A DNA stretch of 64,000 bases from Aliarcobacter faecis (GTDB lineage: Bacteria > Campylobacterota > Campylobacteria > Campylobacterales > Arcobacteraceae). The notes under the pieces were generated by a model. It was not told where the DNA came from. It worked only from the letters and a program-made list of their open reading frames with translations, and made no database searches. Shown here piece after piece: positions 17,645-25,877 of the stretch. Numbering within the stretch: position 1 is the first letter of the stretch; the number at the start of each line of letters is the position of its first letter. The position numbers were made by a program, and so were the translations under genes. Location: positions 1,488,001 through 1,552,000 of the forward strand of contig NZ_CP053837.1 of the NCBI RefSeq assembly GCF_013201705.1, written 5' to 3'.

Positions 17645-18928
17645 TTATATAGCCGTTCCACAATCAGCCAAAAGTTTCAATTTAACATTATCCTCTTTCA
17701 TTTTTTCATTAAACTTTTTAACAAAAATTTTATCTACCAATTTTGCACTACTAGATATTGGATGTAAACAGTTTGCATTCATCAAAAGAAAAATTGTCTC
17801 TATCAAAAAAATAGGATTATTTTTAAAATTAGTAAGAGTTATTAACTCTTCAAATCTAATCTCTTTTTTTGCTAATTTTTCTAATAGTGGTGAAATAACC
17901 TCTTTTGGAGCTTCTATATCTCCTATAGGAGTTTTAAAATTCATACTTCCACTTTTTGGAGCATTTGGAAGAAGCTTAAAACTCATTTTATTTATTGTTT
18001 TTATATGCTCTTCATTTTCAAATATTTGTGGATTTTTTTGAAAAATATCAACTCTTTGTTTAGAATCCCTAGCTAAATCTTTTATATACTCTTTTAAAAC
18101 TGGTGATTTTATATTTCTTAAAATATCTTGCATCTTAGAAGGAATACTAATATTATCAATATTATCACAAGGGTTTGCACTACCTAAAAATGTAGCTTTT
18201 GTATTTTCAAAAACCATTTTGTGAACATCTATTGAATATAAAGGATTCCAATAATCTGTTAAAAACTCATGAGATAAATAGGAATTACTATTATTTTCCA
18301 AAGTTTTTATAATAGAATCAATTTTTGGATTATCCACAAAAGCCCCTGCACTATTTAAATCATTAAATAGTTTTTTCCCTACTTCAATACTTTTAATTGA
18401 TGAATCTTGTACATGAGAATCAACCACACTTAATAGTTTTTGAATAGGCAATAATGAAACCGAACCAGGATGGCACATATAGTGAAGATAAAATATCCCT
18501 AAATCATTTAAAAATTTTGAAACTATTTGTAAAATTGTTTTTTGCTGAACTGGAGAAATCCACGAAAAAGTACCATGATTTACTATAAAATCAAAATTTT
18601 GCTTATTTTCTTTTAAAAAAGTTTCAAAATCACAATGTTTAAACTCTATATTTTTTAGCCCTATAAACTCAGCATCTTTTCTAGCTTTTTGAATATGCTC
18701 TTTATTAAAATCAACTCCTACAAAATTGGCATTTGGATTATTTATAGCACAAACTATTAGATTTACTCCTGTTGCACAAGCTAATTCTAAATAGGAGAAA
18801 GATTTTGTAATATCAGGTGTTTTAAAACCTAAAAAACTTGTTACACTATTTAGCCAAAGTGCTTGCATCTCTTTATAAAAAAATATTGGATAAGAAACAT
18901 CTAAAATATAACCATCTTTTTTTTTCAT
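17645..18928 (-). CDS. SAM-dependent methyltransferase with methyltransferase regulatory domain
   Basis: 427 residues. The N-terminal half is a class I methyltransferase: motif I YLELACATGVNL (about residues 46-57), FVGVDFNKEHI as motif II, and KHCDFETF then FIVNHGTFSWI. The C-terminal half (about 215-427) fits the methyltransferase regulatory domain seen in rickettsial-type protein lysine methyltransferases, with helical PLLEKLAKKEIRFEEL near the end. Substrate unknown; related enzymes methylate outer-membrane proteins, and the neighbouring gene encodes an outer-membrane receptor. ATG start. A terminator separates it from the receptor gene, so it has its own promoter. Confidence 0.85.
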   Translation of the reverse strand: MKKKDGYILDVSYPIFFYKEMQALWLNSVTSFLGFKTPDITKSFSYLELACATGVNLIVCAINNPNANFVGVDFNKEHIQKARKDAEFIGLKNIEFKHCDFETFLKENKQNFDFIVNHGTFSWISPVQQKTILQIVSKFLNDLGIFYLHYMCHPGSVSLLPIQKLLSVVDSHVQDSSIKSIEVGKKLFNDLNSAGAFVDNPKIDSIIKTLENNSNSYLSHEFLTDYWNPLYSIDVHKMVFENTKATFLGSANPCDNIDNISIPSKMQDILRNIKSPVLKEYIKDLARDSKQRVDIFQKNPQIFENEEHIKTINKMSFKLLPNAPKSGSMNFKTPIGDIEAPKEVISPLLEKLAKKEIRFEELITLTNFKNNPIFLIETIFLLMNANCLHPISSSAKLVDKIFVKKFNEKMKEDNVKLKLLADCGTAI

Positions 18929-19047
18929 CTATTACCTTTTTTTAAATATAAACTTAAATATAAATTTCATATTAAAAAAACTATTTAATTTTAATTGAAA
19001 TATGAAAATAAAAGAATTTATAAAATCTATATTTAAACTTATAATTA

Positions 19048-19078
19048 AAAAAAACTGAGACTAAAGTCTCAGCTTTTT
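19048..19078 (-). terminator. terminator of the TonB-dependent receptor gene
   Basis: Arms CTGAGACT (19055-19062) and AGTCTCAG (19065-19072) with flanking A run and T run, so it could work in both directions. It lies just after the receptor stop. Confidence 0.8.
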
Positions 19079-21253
19079 CTAAAATTTCATATTCATAGCA
19101 ACGCTATATCTTCTTCCATCCAAAACATTTGAGTTTCCATCATCAAGAACATTTTTATTTGCTATATTGTAAACACCTGCTGAAAACTGTAGTTTTTTAT
19201 CATATTTATAAACACCACCTAAATCAACAAATGTATATGAAGGAGTTTTATCATCTTCATTTGTAGATGTTCCACTTGTTTTACCTCTATAATTTGCTTG
19301 AGTCCATAACAACCATTTAGAAGTTACATCCCAATCAAGTCCCGCATTAAACATATGTTTAGAAATATCATTTAAAGGGTTTCCTTCATACTGTCCAGAT
19401 TTTTGTTCACTATCTGTAAATGTATAAGAGTGTCTATATTTTAAATTCTCTAAAATATAGTAATCTGTTGTAAGTTCAATACCTTTAATTTCTGCTTTAT
19501 CAACATTAAATTGCCTAGTATATCCATAACTATTATAAGGAAGATTTGGATTGTCTATATAAAACTGACTGTTTTGCACTTTACTTCCATTAATGTTAGA
19601 TGTTCTTGTAATTTTATCTTTGAAATCAGTTTGAAATAACATCAAACTTCCACCAAGTCCAATATCTGGATTATCATAAGTAACTCCAGCTTCATAAGTC
19701 CAGCTTTTTTCGGGCTCTAAATCAGGATTTGGAATAAGTGCTCCACCCATCGAATTTAGCATATATTCTGGTGCAGAGTTTCTTAAACTAGGTGCTTTAT
19801 AACCTTTGATAACTCCACCTTTTAAATTTAAGTTATCTGTTAAACTATAAACTGCATAAGCTTTTGGAGAAAATTCACTTCCATATTGTTCATTTTTATC
19901 AAATCTTCCACTTAAAGTTAAAGCTAAATCATCAGTTACACTCCAAGTATCTTCAGCAAATAGTGCCCATTGATATCTCTCCATTTTTGTAACTTTTCCA
20001 GCCATACTAGCATTTTGATTAGTTGAACCATCTTCAAGATTCTCTTTTTTATAGTTTGCTCCAAAAGTTAAAGAGTTAGTATCAAAAAAGTAAGTCCCTT
20101 GTGAATTTAAAGTTGTAGTTTCAAACTCTATACCTCCTGGATTTGTTATATTACCCACTTTTCTTCCAGTAATTGAACTATTTTTATCTTTATCATATTG
20201 TATGTAAGAATTAACTAAAAGTTTATCATATTTTGCTTCATGATTTAAGTTAAGATTAGTCTTTTCTAACTTTGAATAAGACCTAGTATTAGGAATAATA
20301 TCTGATTGATATACTGGTTGTCCCATTGCATTTAATGTTCCATTATCATATGCAGGATAGTAGTTATCTCCACTTTTGATATAATCTTTCCCTGCTATTA
20401 CTACACGATTTCCTGTTGCTGATGTATATTGAGTATAACTTTTCCCTGGATTGTGTGTTCTTTCTTGTATAGTATAACCATATCCAGTTGTTATAGTATT
20501 ATTATCATCTGGTGTAAATACTAATTTACCTCCTATATTTTTTACAGAATAATCTGGTTCGCTTTCTCCTGATTCAGAAGTATTTTTTTGAAAACTACTC
20601 TCATCTGTTGTCTGATAACCTCCAGTAATCTGTAAAGATAATAATTTATCTACTAAAGGAACATTTGCATAAATACTAGTATTTGTTGAATCATTGTTTA
20701 CTTTATTTGATGAATCAGCTTTAATATATTCTGTTTTAATACTTGCAGTTGCTTTATCAGAGTGTTTTTTTGTAATTATATTTATAACCCCACCCATAGC
20801 ATCACTTCCATATAGTGCAGAAGCAGGACCTCTAATTACCTCAATTCTTTCAATTGCTTCAAGTGGTGGCAAAAAGCTAATATTTGCCCCAGAAATTCCA
20901 CCATTAGTTGTAAGTAATTGACCATCATTCATTGGTTTCCCATCAATTAAATAAAGTGTATATGCCGCACTCATACCTCTAATAGAAATTGTTTGATTAG
21001 TTCCACCACCATTTACATAAACACCTGGGACATTCTTAAGTGCATCTGTAATATTTGAATAAGATTTTTTTTCCAATTCTTCAGCTGTTATAACTGAAAT
21101 TGTTGCTGGAGCATCAGCAACATTTTGCTCATACCCAGTAGCAGAAGTTACAACTTGAACTTCATCAAGTTTTATTGTTTCATTGGCACTAAGTAATGTA
21201 CCCCCTCCCGCAACTAAAATTGCGGCAACAGACATAGCGAGTCTTATTTTCAT
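19079..21253 (-). CDS. TonB-dependent outer-membrane siderophore receptor
   Basis: 724 residues. Signal peptide (about 1-23), then a TonB box-like segment KLDEVQVVTSA, a plug domain with ATISVITAEELEKKSY, DALKNVPGVYVNG, ISIRGM and IERIEVIRGPASALYGSDAMGGVINIITKK, and a 22-strand barrel ending with an aromatic residue (RRYSVAMNMKF). The plug motifs and length match ferric-catecholate/colicin I receptor-type proteins (CirA/FepA group). The substrate cannot be stated from sequence. ATG start. It is divergent from the fez-like operon across a 262-base region with Fur-like sites. Confidence 0.92.
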   Translation of the reverse strand: MKIRLAMSVAAILVAGGGTLLSANETIKLDEVQVVTSATGYEQNVADAPATISVITAEELEKKSYSNITDALKNVPGVYVNGGGTNQTISIRGMSAAYTLYLIDGKPMNDGQLLTTNGGISGANISFLPPLEAIERIEVIRGPASALYGSDAMGGVINIITKKHSDKATASIKTEYIKADSSNKVNNDSTNTSIYANVPLVDKLLSLQITGGYQTTDESSFQKNTSESGESEPDYSVKNIGGKLVFTPDDNNTITTGYGYTIQERTHNPGKSYTQYTSATGNRVVIAGKDYIKSGDNYYPAYDNGTLNAMGQPVYQSDIIPNTRSYSKLEKTNLNLNHEAKYDKLLVNSYIQYDKDKNSSITGRKVGNITNPGGIEFETTTLNSQGTYFFDTNSLTFGANYKKENLEDGSTNQNASMAGKVTKMERYQWALFAEDTWSVTDDLALTLSGRFDKNEQYGSEFSPKAYAVYSLTDNLNLKGGVIKGYKAPSLRNSAPEYMLNSMGGALIPNPDLEPEKSWTYEAGVTYDNPDIGLGGSLMLFQTDFKDKITRTSNINGSKVQNSQFYIDNPNLPYNSYGYTRQFNVDKAEIKGIELTTDYYILENLKYRHSYTFTDSEQKSGQYEGNPLNDISKHMFNAGLDWDVTSKWLLWTQANYRGKTSGTSTNEDDKTPSYTFVDLGGVYKYDKKLQFSAGVYNIANKNVLDDGNSNVLDGRRYSVAMNMKF

Positions 21254-21315
21254 CTCTATCCTTTTTTAATTTTTAATTTCGATTAAAATTTCTAAATATA
21301 TTTTTAGGAGATAAT

Positions 21316-21334
21316 ATATTTAATAATCATTATC
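21316..21334. promoter_or_regulatory. Fur-box-like site in the receptor/fez divergent region
   Basis: The right half AATCATTATC (21325-21334) is identical to the right half of the classical Fur box GATAATGATAATCATTATC; counted by eye 13 of 19 positions agree. It lies between the receptor start (21253) and the first fez-like gene (21516), so could control either. Confidence 0.55.
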
Positions 21335-21341
21335 TATTAGT

Positions 21342-21360
21342 GATAATAATTAATAGAATG
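21342..21360. promoter_or_regulatory. second Fur-box-like site in the divergent region
   Basis: Begins with GATAAT and agrees in 12 of 19 positions with the Fur consensus (counted by eye). Together with the site at 21316-21334 it gives a tandem arrangement common in strongly iron-repressed promoters. Confidence 0.4.
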
Positions 21361-21515
21361 TTAATAAAATAAACTTAAAATCAAATAAAATTAATAATAA
21401 TTATTAAAACCTTATGGATTGATAATAAATATCGCTATATATTGGCTTTTAGCTAAATTAAATCTTTTTTCTTATATAGTTTTGATGTAAAAATTTTATA
21501 AAAAAGAGAGAAATT

Positions 21516-21830
21516 TTGATAAAGACTGAAGATATTATAAAAATAGCCAGTTACTTTTCTATTATAGCTCATTCTCCGGGAAGATTACGAGTAAGAGTTA
21601 ATCCAAAAATAGTAAAAGAAGGGGGAAATATCTCTTTAAAAGATATTGAAAATCTAAGTGAAAAAATCTCTGGAATAAAAGAGATAAAAATAAATAAAAT
21701 AATAGCATCTGTAACAATCATTTATGAACCAGAAATTTTCAAACCACATTTATGGGAAGATTTGGTAAAAAATGAAAATATAGATGAAATCTCAGTTTTA
21801 ATAAATAATCTTGCAAAGGAGGTGATTTAA
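21516..21830 (+). CDS. HMA-like small protein with RxRxR in place of CxxC (FezC-like)
   Basis: 104 residues, predicted as a beta-alpha-beta-beta-alpha-beta ferredoxin-like fold of the heavy-metal-associated type. Where a copper HMA domain has CxxC after strand one, this protein has HSPGRLRVRV (Arg23, Arg25, Arg27). Arg-x-Arg HMA-like domains are characteristic of proteins in ferrosome (fez) operons. No membrane segment is evident. Start TTG (21516-21518) with AAGAGAG upstream; no nearer ATG in frame fits. Its stop overlaps the next start by one base, with AAGGAGG between. First gene of the cluster. Confidence 0.75.
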   Translation: MIKTEDIIKIASYFSIIAHSPGRLRVRVNPKIVKEGGNISLKDIENLSEKISGIKEIKINKIIASVTIIYEPEIFKPHLWEDLVKNENIDEISVLINNLAKEVI

Positions 21831-22510
21831 TGGCGATTGACTACAATATTTTAAAAAGTAAAAGAGTTGATATAGATTCAAAAATAGGTGTTGATGAACA
21901 GATTTTACAAATTGCTATTTATGATGAGTTTAAAGCTTATGAAACTTATAGCAAAGTAATAGAAAAATTTGGAAATATAAATCCATTTTCAAATATAAAA
22001 GAGGCTGAAGCTGTTCATTATAGTGTGCTTATAAATCTAGCACAAAAATATAATGTAGAAGTTCCAATCAATGATTGGGCAGATAAAATAAAAATTCCAA
22101 ATAGTGTTATTGAGTGTTGTGAGTTGGGTGTTGCTGCTGAAATTCAAAATATTGAGATGTATAATAATCTTTTGAGTTTTGCAACACAAAATGATATTAT
22201 TGATGTTCTTTTTAGACTTCAAGCTGCATCTTTTAACAACCATTTACCAGCTTTTAGGTCTTGTGTAATAAACCACTATAATAATGGACTTCCTCAAGAA
22301 AATGTTGATATGATGGCAAAAATGCAAGAGTATCAAGAGATAATAAATAGTTTAATGAGTGGAAATATAGATGAAAATACAGTTTCAACTATAGCTAATA
22401 AGTTTTTTCCAAACATTGGATTTGAGTTTTTAGGTGGAGCAGCAAGTGGAGCAGGACTTATTGCTTTATTAAATTGGTATTTAGAAAATCAAAATTCATC
22501 TAAGGAGTAA
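21830..22510 (+). CDS. ferritin-like (DUF2202-type) protein
   Basis: 226 residues, mostly helical. A first helix pair IAIYDEFKAYETY and NIKEAEAVHYSVLINLAQKY contains Glu33 and E-x2-H (Glu60, His63); a second pair contains AAEIQNIEMYNNLL (Glu104, Glu109) and FNNHLPAF (His138). This pattern resembles ferritin-like DUF2202 proteins with a di-iron site. The C-terminus turns hydrophobic and glycine-rich (about 198-218, FEFLGGAASGAGLIALLNWYL), which could anchor it to a membrane. Strong SD AAGGAGG. Lying between an RxR HMA protein and a P1B ATPase, it probably oxidises or binds iron for storage; this is inference. Confidence 0.75.
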   Translation: MAIDYNILKSKRVDIDSKIGVDEQILQIAIYDEFKAYETYSKVIEKFGNINPFSNIKEAEAVHYSVLINLAQKYNVEVPINDWADKIKIPNSVIECCELGVAAEIQNIEMYNNLLSFATQNDIIDVLFRLQAASFNNHLPAFRSCVINHYNNGLPQENVDMMAKMQEYQEIINSLMSGNIDENTVSTIANKFFPNIGFEFLGGAASGAGLIALLNWYLENQNSSKE

Positions 22511-22513
22511 AAA

Positions 22514-22831
22514 ATGGCACTACCATTTATAGCAGGTTTGGCTTTGGGAGCTTTGGGTGTTGTCGCTTATAAAAATAGAGACTCTTTAAAACAAAGAGGT
22601 CAAGATATTTTTAATCAAGCAAAACAAAAAGGTGAAACTTTAAAAAAAGATATTGAAGAAAAAATTGTTTCTACAAAAGAGAAATTTGAAAAAAAAGATT
22701 CTATTGTAGAAGATAAAGAGATCAAGAAAACTAGAAAACCAAGAACTACAAAAGAAAAAGCAGAAGTTCTAAAACCAAAAAGAAAATATACAAGAAAAGA
22801 GAAAACTACGCAAACAGAGGTAAATGAATGA
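22514..22831 (+). CDS. small membrane protein with basic tail (fez-like cluster)
   Basis: 105 residues. The N-terminus MALPFIAGLALGALGVVAY is one glycine-containing membrane helix, followed by a YtxH-like amphipathic stretch (22-55) and a strongly basic Lys/Arg-rich tail (KKTRKPRTTKEK, KPKRKYTRKEK). Start ATG with AAGGAG upstream, 3 bases after the ferritin-like gene. Such small glycine-zipper membrane proteins accompany fez and magnetosome operons; the exact role is unknown. Confidence 0.7.
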   Translation: MALPFIAGLALGALGVVAYKNRDSLKQRGQDIFNQAKQKGETLKKDIEEKIVSTKEKFEKKDSIVEDKEIKKTRKPRTTKEKAEVLKPKRKYTRKEKTTQTEVNE

Positions 22832-23181
22832 AAACAATAGATACAGGAACTCCTAGAAATGTTTTAGGACATGTAATAAGTGGAGCAATTGCAGGTGCAG
22901 TTGTAAGTGGTGCAATAAACTATAAAAAATATCAAAATGGTGAACTTAAAAAATGTGAAGCTATAAAAGATACTACAAAAAGAGCTTCACAAAGTGCTAT
23001 TGCAACAGGAAGTGCTATTGCAACAGCAAACTATATTGGTGAAGGAAATTATTTAAGAGCATTTACAGCTATGTCTATTGGAGCTGCTGGAATTTATGGT
23101 TTAGAGGTAATTGAAGAGAAATTAGAACAAAAATATTTAACAAACCAAAATTTAAAATTAGAGGAAAATTCAGATGACTAA
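22828..23181 (+). CDS. glycine/alanine-zipper membrane protein (fez-like cluster)
   Basis: 117 residues with two or three small-residue-rich hydrophobic segments (about 13-26 GHVISGAIAGAVVSGAI, 52-70 SAIATGSAIATANYIG, 76-92 AFTAMSIGAAGIYGLEV). Alternating Gly/Ala/Ser favours tight helix packing, as in membrane-curving or oligomerising proteins. ATG overlaps the previous stop in ATGA. No family recognised with certainty. Confidence 0.7.
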   Translation: MKTIDTGTPRNVLGHVISGAIAGAVVSGAINYKKYQNGELKKCEAIKDTTKRASQSAIATGSAIATANYIGEGNYLRAFTAMSIGAAGIYGLEVIEEKLEQKYLTNQNLKLEENSDD

Positions 23182-23545
23182 TAATAACAAAAAACAAGAG
23201 TTTGTAGGGCAAAATAGTATAAATCGAAACCCTTATAATAGCGATATAAATAGCACTAGAAATACAAATCAAACAGGATTAAATATAAATCAAAATCCAT
23301 ATATAAATCAAAATGTAAATCAAGTTCAAAACCAAACACAAAACCAAACAAACTCACTATTTAATAGTGATTTTATCAAAGGTGCTTTAATTGGAGCAGT
23401 TGCAACATATATTTTGACAAATAAAAATGCTCAAGAAAATATTTTTTCTGTTATTGATAAAGCAAAAAATCTTGTAACAGCTGGTGTTGAGGAAATGAAA
23501 GAGCGAATTGAAGATGCAAAAGCAGCAGCACAAGCAAGAAATTAA
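23174..23545 (+). CDS. Asn/Gln-rich protein with YtxH-like membrane helix (fez-like cluster)
   Basis: 123 residues. Residues 1-65 are low complexity, dominated by Asn and Gln with repeats such as INQNPYINQNVNQ. A membrane helix follows (about 69-85, FIKGALIGAVATYILTN) and then a charged amphipathic helix ending EDAKAAAQARN, as in YtxH-like proteins. Overlaps the previous gene by 8 bases. The Asn/Gln region is prion-like and could drive assembly, which is speculation. Confidence 0.7.
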   Translation: MTNNNKKQEFVGQNSINRNPYNSDINSTRNTNQTGLNINQNPYINQNVNQVQNQTQNQTNSLFNSDFIKGALIGAVATYILTNKNAQENIFSVIDKAKNLVTAGVEEMKERIEDAKAAAQARN

Positions 23546-23557
23546 GAGTTATAAAAA

Positions 23558-25675
23558 ATGGATAAAAATTTTATAAAAGTTCATCAATCAGGACTTAGAG
23601 CTAGATATAAATTAGAACTTTTAAGAGATAAATTTATAGATGAAGATATTTTAAAAAGCTATTTCAATGACTTAAATGAGATAAAAAATATAAGAGTAAA
23701 TAAAAAAGCTTACTCTATCATTTTTGAATTAAATAGTGATATTTTCTCAAAAATTGAAGAAAAACTGACAAATATCTCATTAGAAAATCTTTTACAAACT
23801 GCTTCAAAAAACTCTAATAGTGTTTGTGTAACTTGTGTAAGTAGTGAAGAACCTTCTATGCAAGGTACACTATTAGCTAGTTCTGCATTAGTAGCTGAAA
23901 GATTAATTACAAATAACACTTCAAAAGCTGCAATTACAACTCTTGCTTGTACTCCACTTTTAATAGATGGAACAAAAGAGCTTTTTAGTGAAGGTCTAAC
24001 TTCTCATGTGCTTGAAGCTGGTGCTGTTGCTATTTCTATTTTACGAAAAGATTATTTAGCTGCAAACTCTACAAATGCTATGCTAGAACTAGGAGAGTAT
24101 ATAGAAGAAACAACTGTTCATAAAAGTGATGATTTATTAAAAGAGTTAGCAAAACCAAATATCGAAGAAGCTTGGGTTGAAAAAATTATAGATGGAAAAG
24201 TAACTGAAATTCTAGTAAAAACTGAAGATTTAAATATTGGTGATATTGTAGTTGTTGGAGCTGGAAGTACTATTGCTATTGATGGGCATATTATTGATGG
24301 AGCAGGAACTATAAATCAAGTTTCAATGACAGGAGAAGCTACTCCTATTGCAAAATATAGAGGAGATAGAGTTCTTTCTGGAACTATTGTTGAAGAGGGA
24401 AGATTTAGAATTTGGGCTGAACAAGTTGGCGCAAATACAGCAACTCAAAGGATAAAACACTATATAGAAAACTCTTTAAATGAAAAATCATCTGCTCAAC
24501 TAAAAGCAAATAAACTTGCAGATAAACTTGTACCTGTTACTTTAGGTCTTGCAACAGCTGCGTATATTTTTACAAGAGATTTTGAAAGAGTTGCTTCAGT
24601 TTTACAAGCAGATTACTCATGTGCTTTAAAATTAGCAACTCCAGTTGCTTTTAAATCTACTATTTCAAAAGCTGGACATAGTGGTATTATGATAAAAGGG
24701 GCAAAATCTATTGAAGCACTAGCTAGTGCAGATACTTTTGTATTTGATAAAACTGGAACTTTAACAGCTGGAGAGTTAGAAGTTGTTAGTGTTGATTCTT
24801 ATGATAAAAATTGGAGTGCAGATGAGCTTTTAAACCTTACTGCTTCAACAGAAGAACACTATTTTCACCCTGTTGCTGAAGCTGTTGTAAAAGCAGCAAA
24901 AGAGAGAGGTTTTGTACATATGCACCACGAAGAGGTTCAATTTATTGTAGCTCATGGTGTAAAAACAGAAGTAGATGGGAAATCTGTAATTATTGGAAGT
25001 CGTCACTTTTTAGAAGATGATGAAAAAATAGATTTCTCAATGCACAAAAATGATATTGAAAACTCTTTAAAAAAGAGTGATACCCTACTTTATATAGGAT
25101 ACAATGGAAAACTTTTAGGAACTATTGGTTTAGCCGATGAGATAAGAAAAAACTCTAAAGAGTCAATAAAAAAATTAAAAGCTCTTGGTGTAAAGAATAT
25201 AGTTATGCTAACAGGAGATATTAAGTCAAAAGCACTAAAAATAGCAGATGATTTAGGTATTAATGAAGTAAGAGCTGAACTTTTACCACATGAAAAAGCA
25301 GATATTGTAAAAGAGCTAATGAGTCAAGGTAAAAAAGTTGCATTTGTTGGAGATGGAATAAATGATGCTCCAGCTTTAATTTCAGCTCATGTTGGAATAT
25401 CTATGAGTAAAGGTGCTGATATAGCAAAAGCAACAGCGGATATAAGCCTTTTAAAAGATGATATAGCTGCCGTTGTTGAAGCAAAAGAGTATGCAAATAA
25501 AACTATGAGTTTAATAAATACAAACTTTAATGCAACAGTTGGAATAAACTCTGGAATACTTGCAGGGGCAACTTTTGGACTCTTTTCTCCAATTGTAACT
25601 GCAGTTTTACATAATGGTACAACAATAGGATTATTACTTAACTCAATAAGAGGAGTAAATTTAGCAAAAAAATAG
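23558..25675 (+). CDS. fezB: P1B-type ATPase with N-terminal RxR HMA-like domain (probable FezB)
   Basis: 705 residues. N-terminal HMA-like domain (about 1-80) with SGLRARYK (Arg14, Arg16) rather than CxxC. P-type core: actuator TGEA (from Thr258), phosphorylation motif DKTGTLTAG (Asp397), HP locus YFHPVAEAV, MLTGDIKSKAL, and hinge GDGINDAPAL. The metal-site helix reads ADYSCALKLATP (Ser354, Cys355) where copper pumps have CPC. The membrane segments before the actuator are short and weakly hydrophobic. RxR plus this P1B core, amid small hydrophobic genes, fits the P1B-6 ATPase FezB that loads iron into ferrosomes. Alternative: a divergent transition-metal exporter. ATG start. Confidence 0.8.
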   Translation: MDKNFIKVHQSGLRARYKLELLRDKFIDEDILKSYFNDLNEIKNIRVNKKAYSIIFELNSDIFSKIEEKLTNISLENLLQTASKNSNSVCVTCVSSEEPSMQGTLLASSALVAERLITNNTSKAAITTLACTPLLIDGTKELFSEGLTSHVLEAGAVAISILRKDYLAANSTNAMLELGEYIEETTVHKSDDLLKELAKPNIEEAWVEKIIDGKVTEILVKTEDLNIGDIVVVGAGSTIAIDGHIIDGAGTINQVSMTGEATPIAKYRGDRVLSGTIVEEGRFRIWAEQVGANTATQRIKHYIENSLNEKSSAQLKANKLADKLVPVTLGLATAAYIFTRDFERVASVLQADYSCALKLATPVAFKSTISKAGHSGIMIKGAKSIEALASADTFVFDKTGTLTAGELEVVSVDSYDKNWSADELLNLTASTEEHYFHPVAEAVVKAAKERGFVHMHHEEVQFIVAHGVKTEVDGKSVIIGSRHFLEDDEKIDFSMHKNDIENSLKKSDTLLYIGYNGKLLGTIGLADEIRKNSKESIKKLKALGVKNIVMLTGDIKSKALKIADDLGINEVRAELLPHEKADIVKELMSQGKKVAFVGDGINDAPALISAHVGISMSKGADIAKATADISLLKDDIAAVVEAKEYANKTMSLINTNFNATVGINSGILAGATFGLFSPIVTAVLHNGTTIGLLLNSIRGVNLAKK

Positions 25676-25726
25676 ATTATAATAATAGTTATTAGTTCTA
25701 TTTAAGGAATTAAATACTATTATTTC

Positions 25727-25739
25727 GATAATTATTATC
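25727..25739. promoter_or_regulatory. Fur-like inverted repeat inside the fez-like cluster
   Basis: GATAAT-T-ATTATC is a perfect 6-1-6 inverted repeat, the minimal Fur recognition unit, 15 bases before the ATG of the 40-residue gene at 25755. It suggests an iron-controlled promoter for the last two genes, separate from the main one. Confidence 0.55.
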
Positions 25740-25754
25740 AGAAGGATTTATTTT

Positions 25755-25877
25755 ATGCCATTTTTATTACCATTAGCAACTCTAATTACTGGAGTTTTAA
25801 CAGTTAAAACAGTAAACAAGACAATAAAAACTTATGAAAGAAGAAAAAAAAGAAATGAAAGAAGAGAAATTATTTGA
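25755..25877 (+). CDS. 40-residue membrane protein (short gene, fez-like cluster)
   Basis: Short frame MPFLLPLATLITGVLTVKTV followed by a basic tail (KTYERRKKRNERREII). One membrane helix then Lys/Arg-rich residues, the same design as the other small proteins here. Support: AAGGA at 25742-25746, 8 bases before the ATG, and a Fur-like site just upstream. It overlaps the next gene by 44 bases in another frame. Confidence 0.6.
   Translation: MPFLLPLATLITGVLTVKTVNKTIKTYERRKKRNERREII

Noticed and set aside
23290-23352. Short tandem repeats (CAAAACCAAACA type) considered as CRISPR-like or regulatory repeats
   Set aside because: They are in frame codons for the Asn/Gln-rich segment, irregular and without spacers.
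23558-25675. Copper-exporting CopA as identity of the P1B ATPase
   Set aside because: No CxxC in the HMA-like domain and no CPC in the metal helix; RxR and the neighbouring small hydrophobic genes point to FezB instead.
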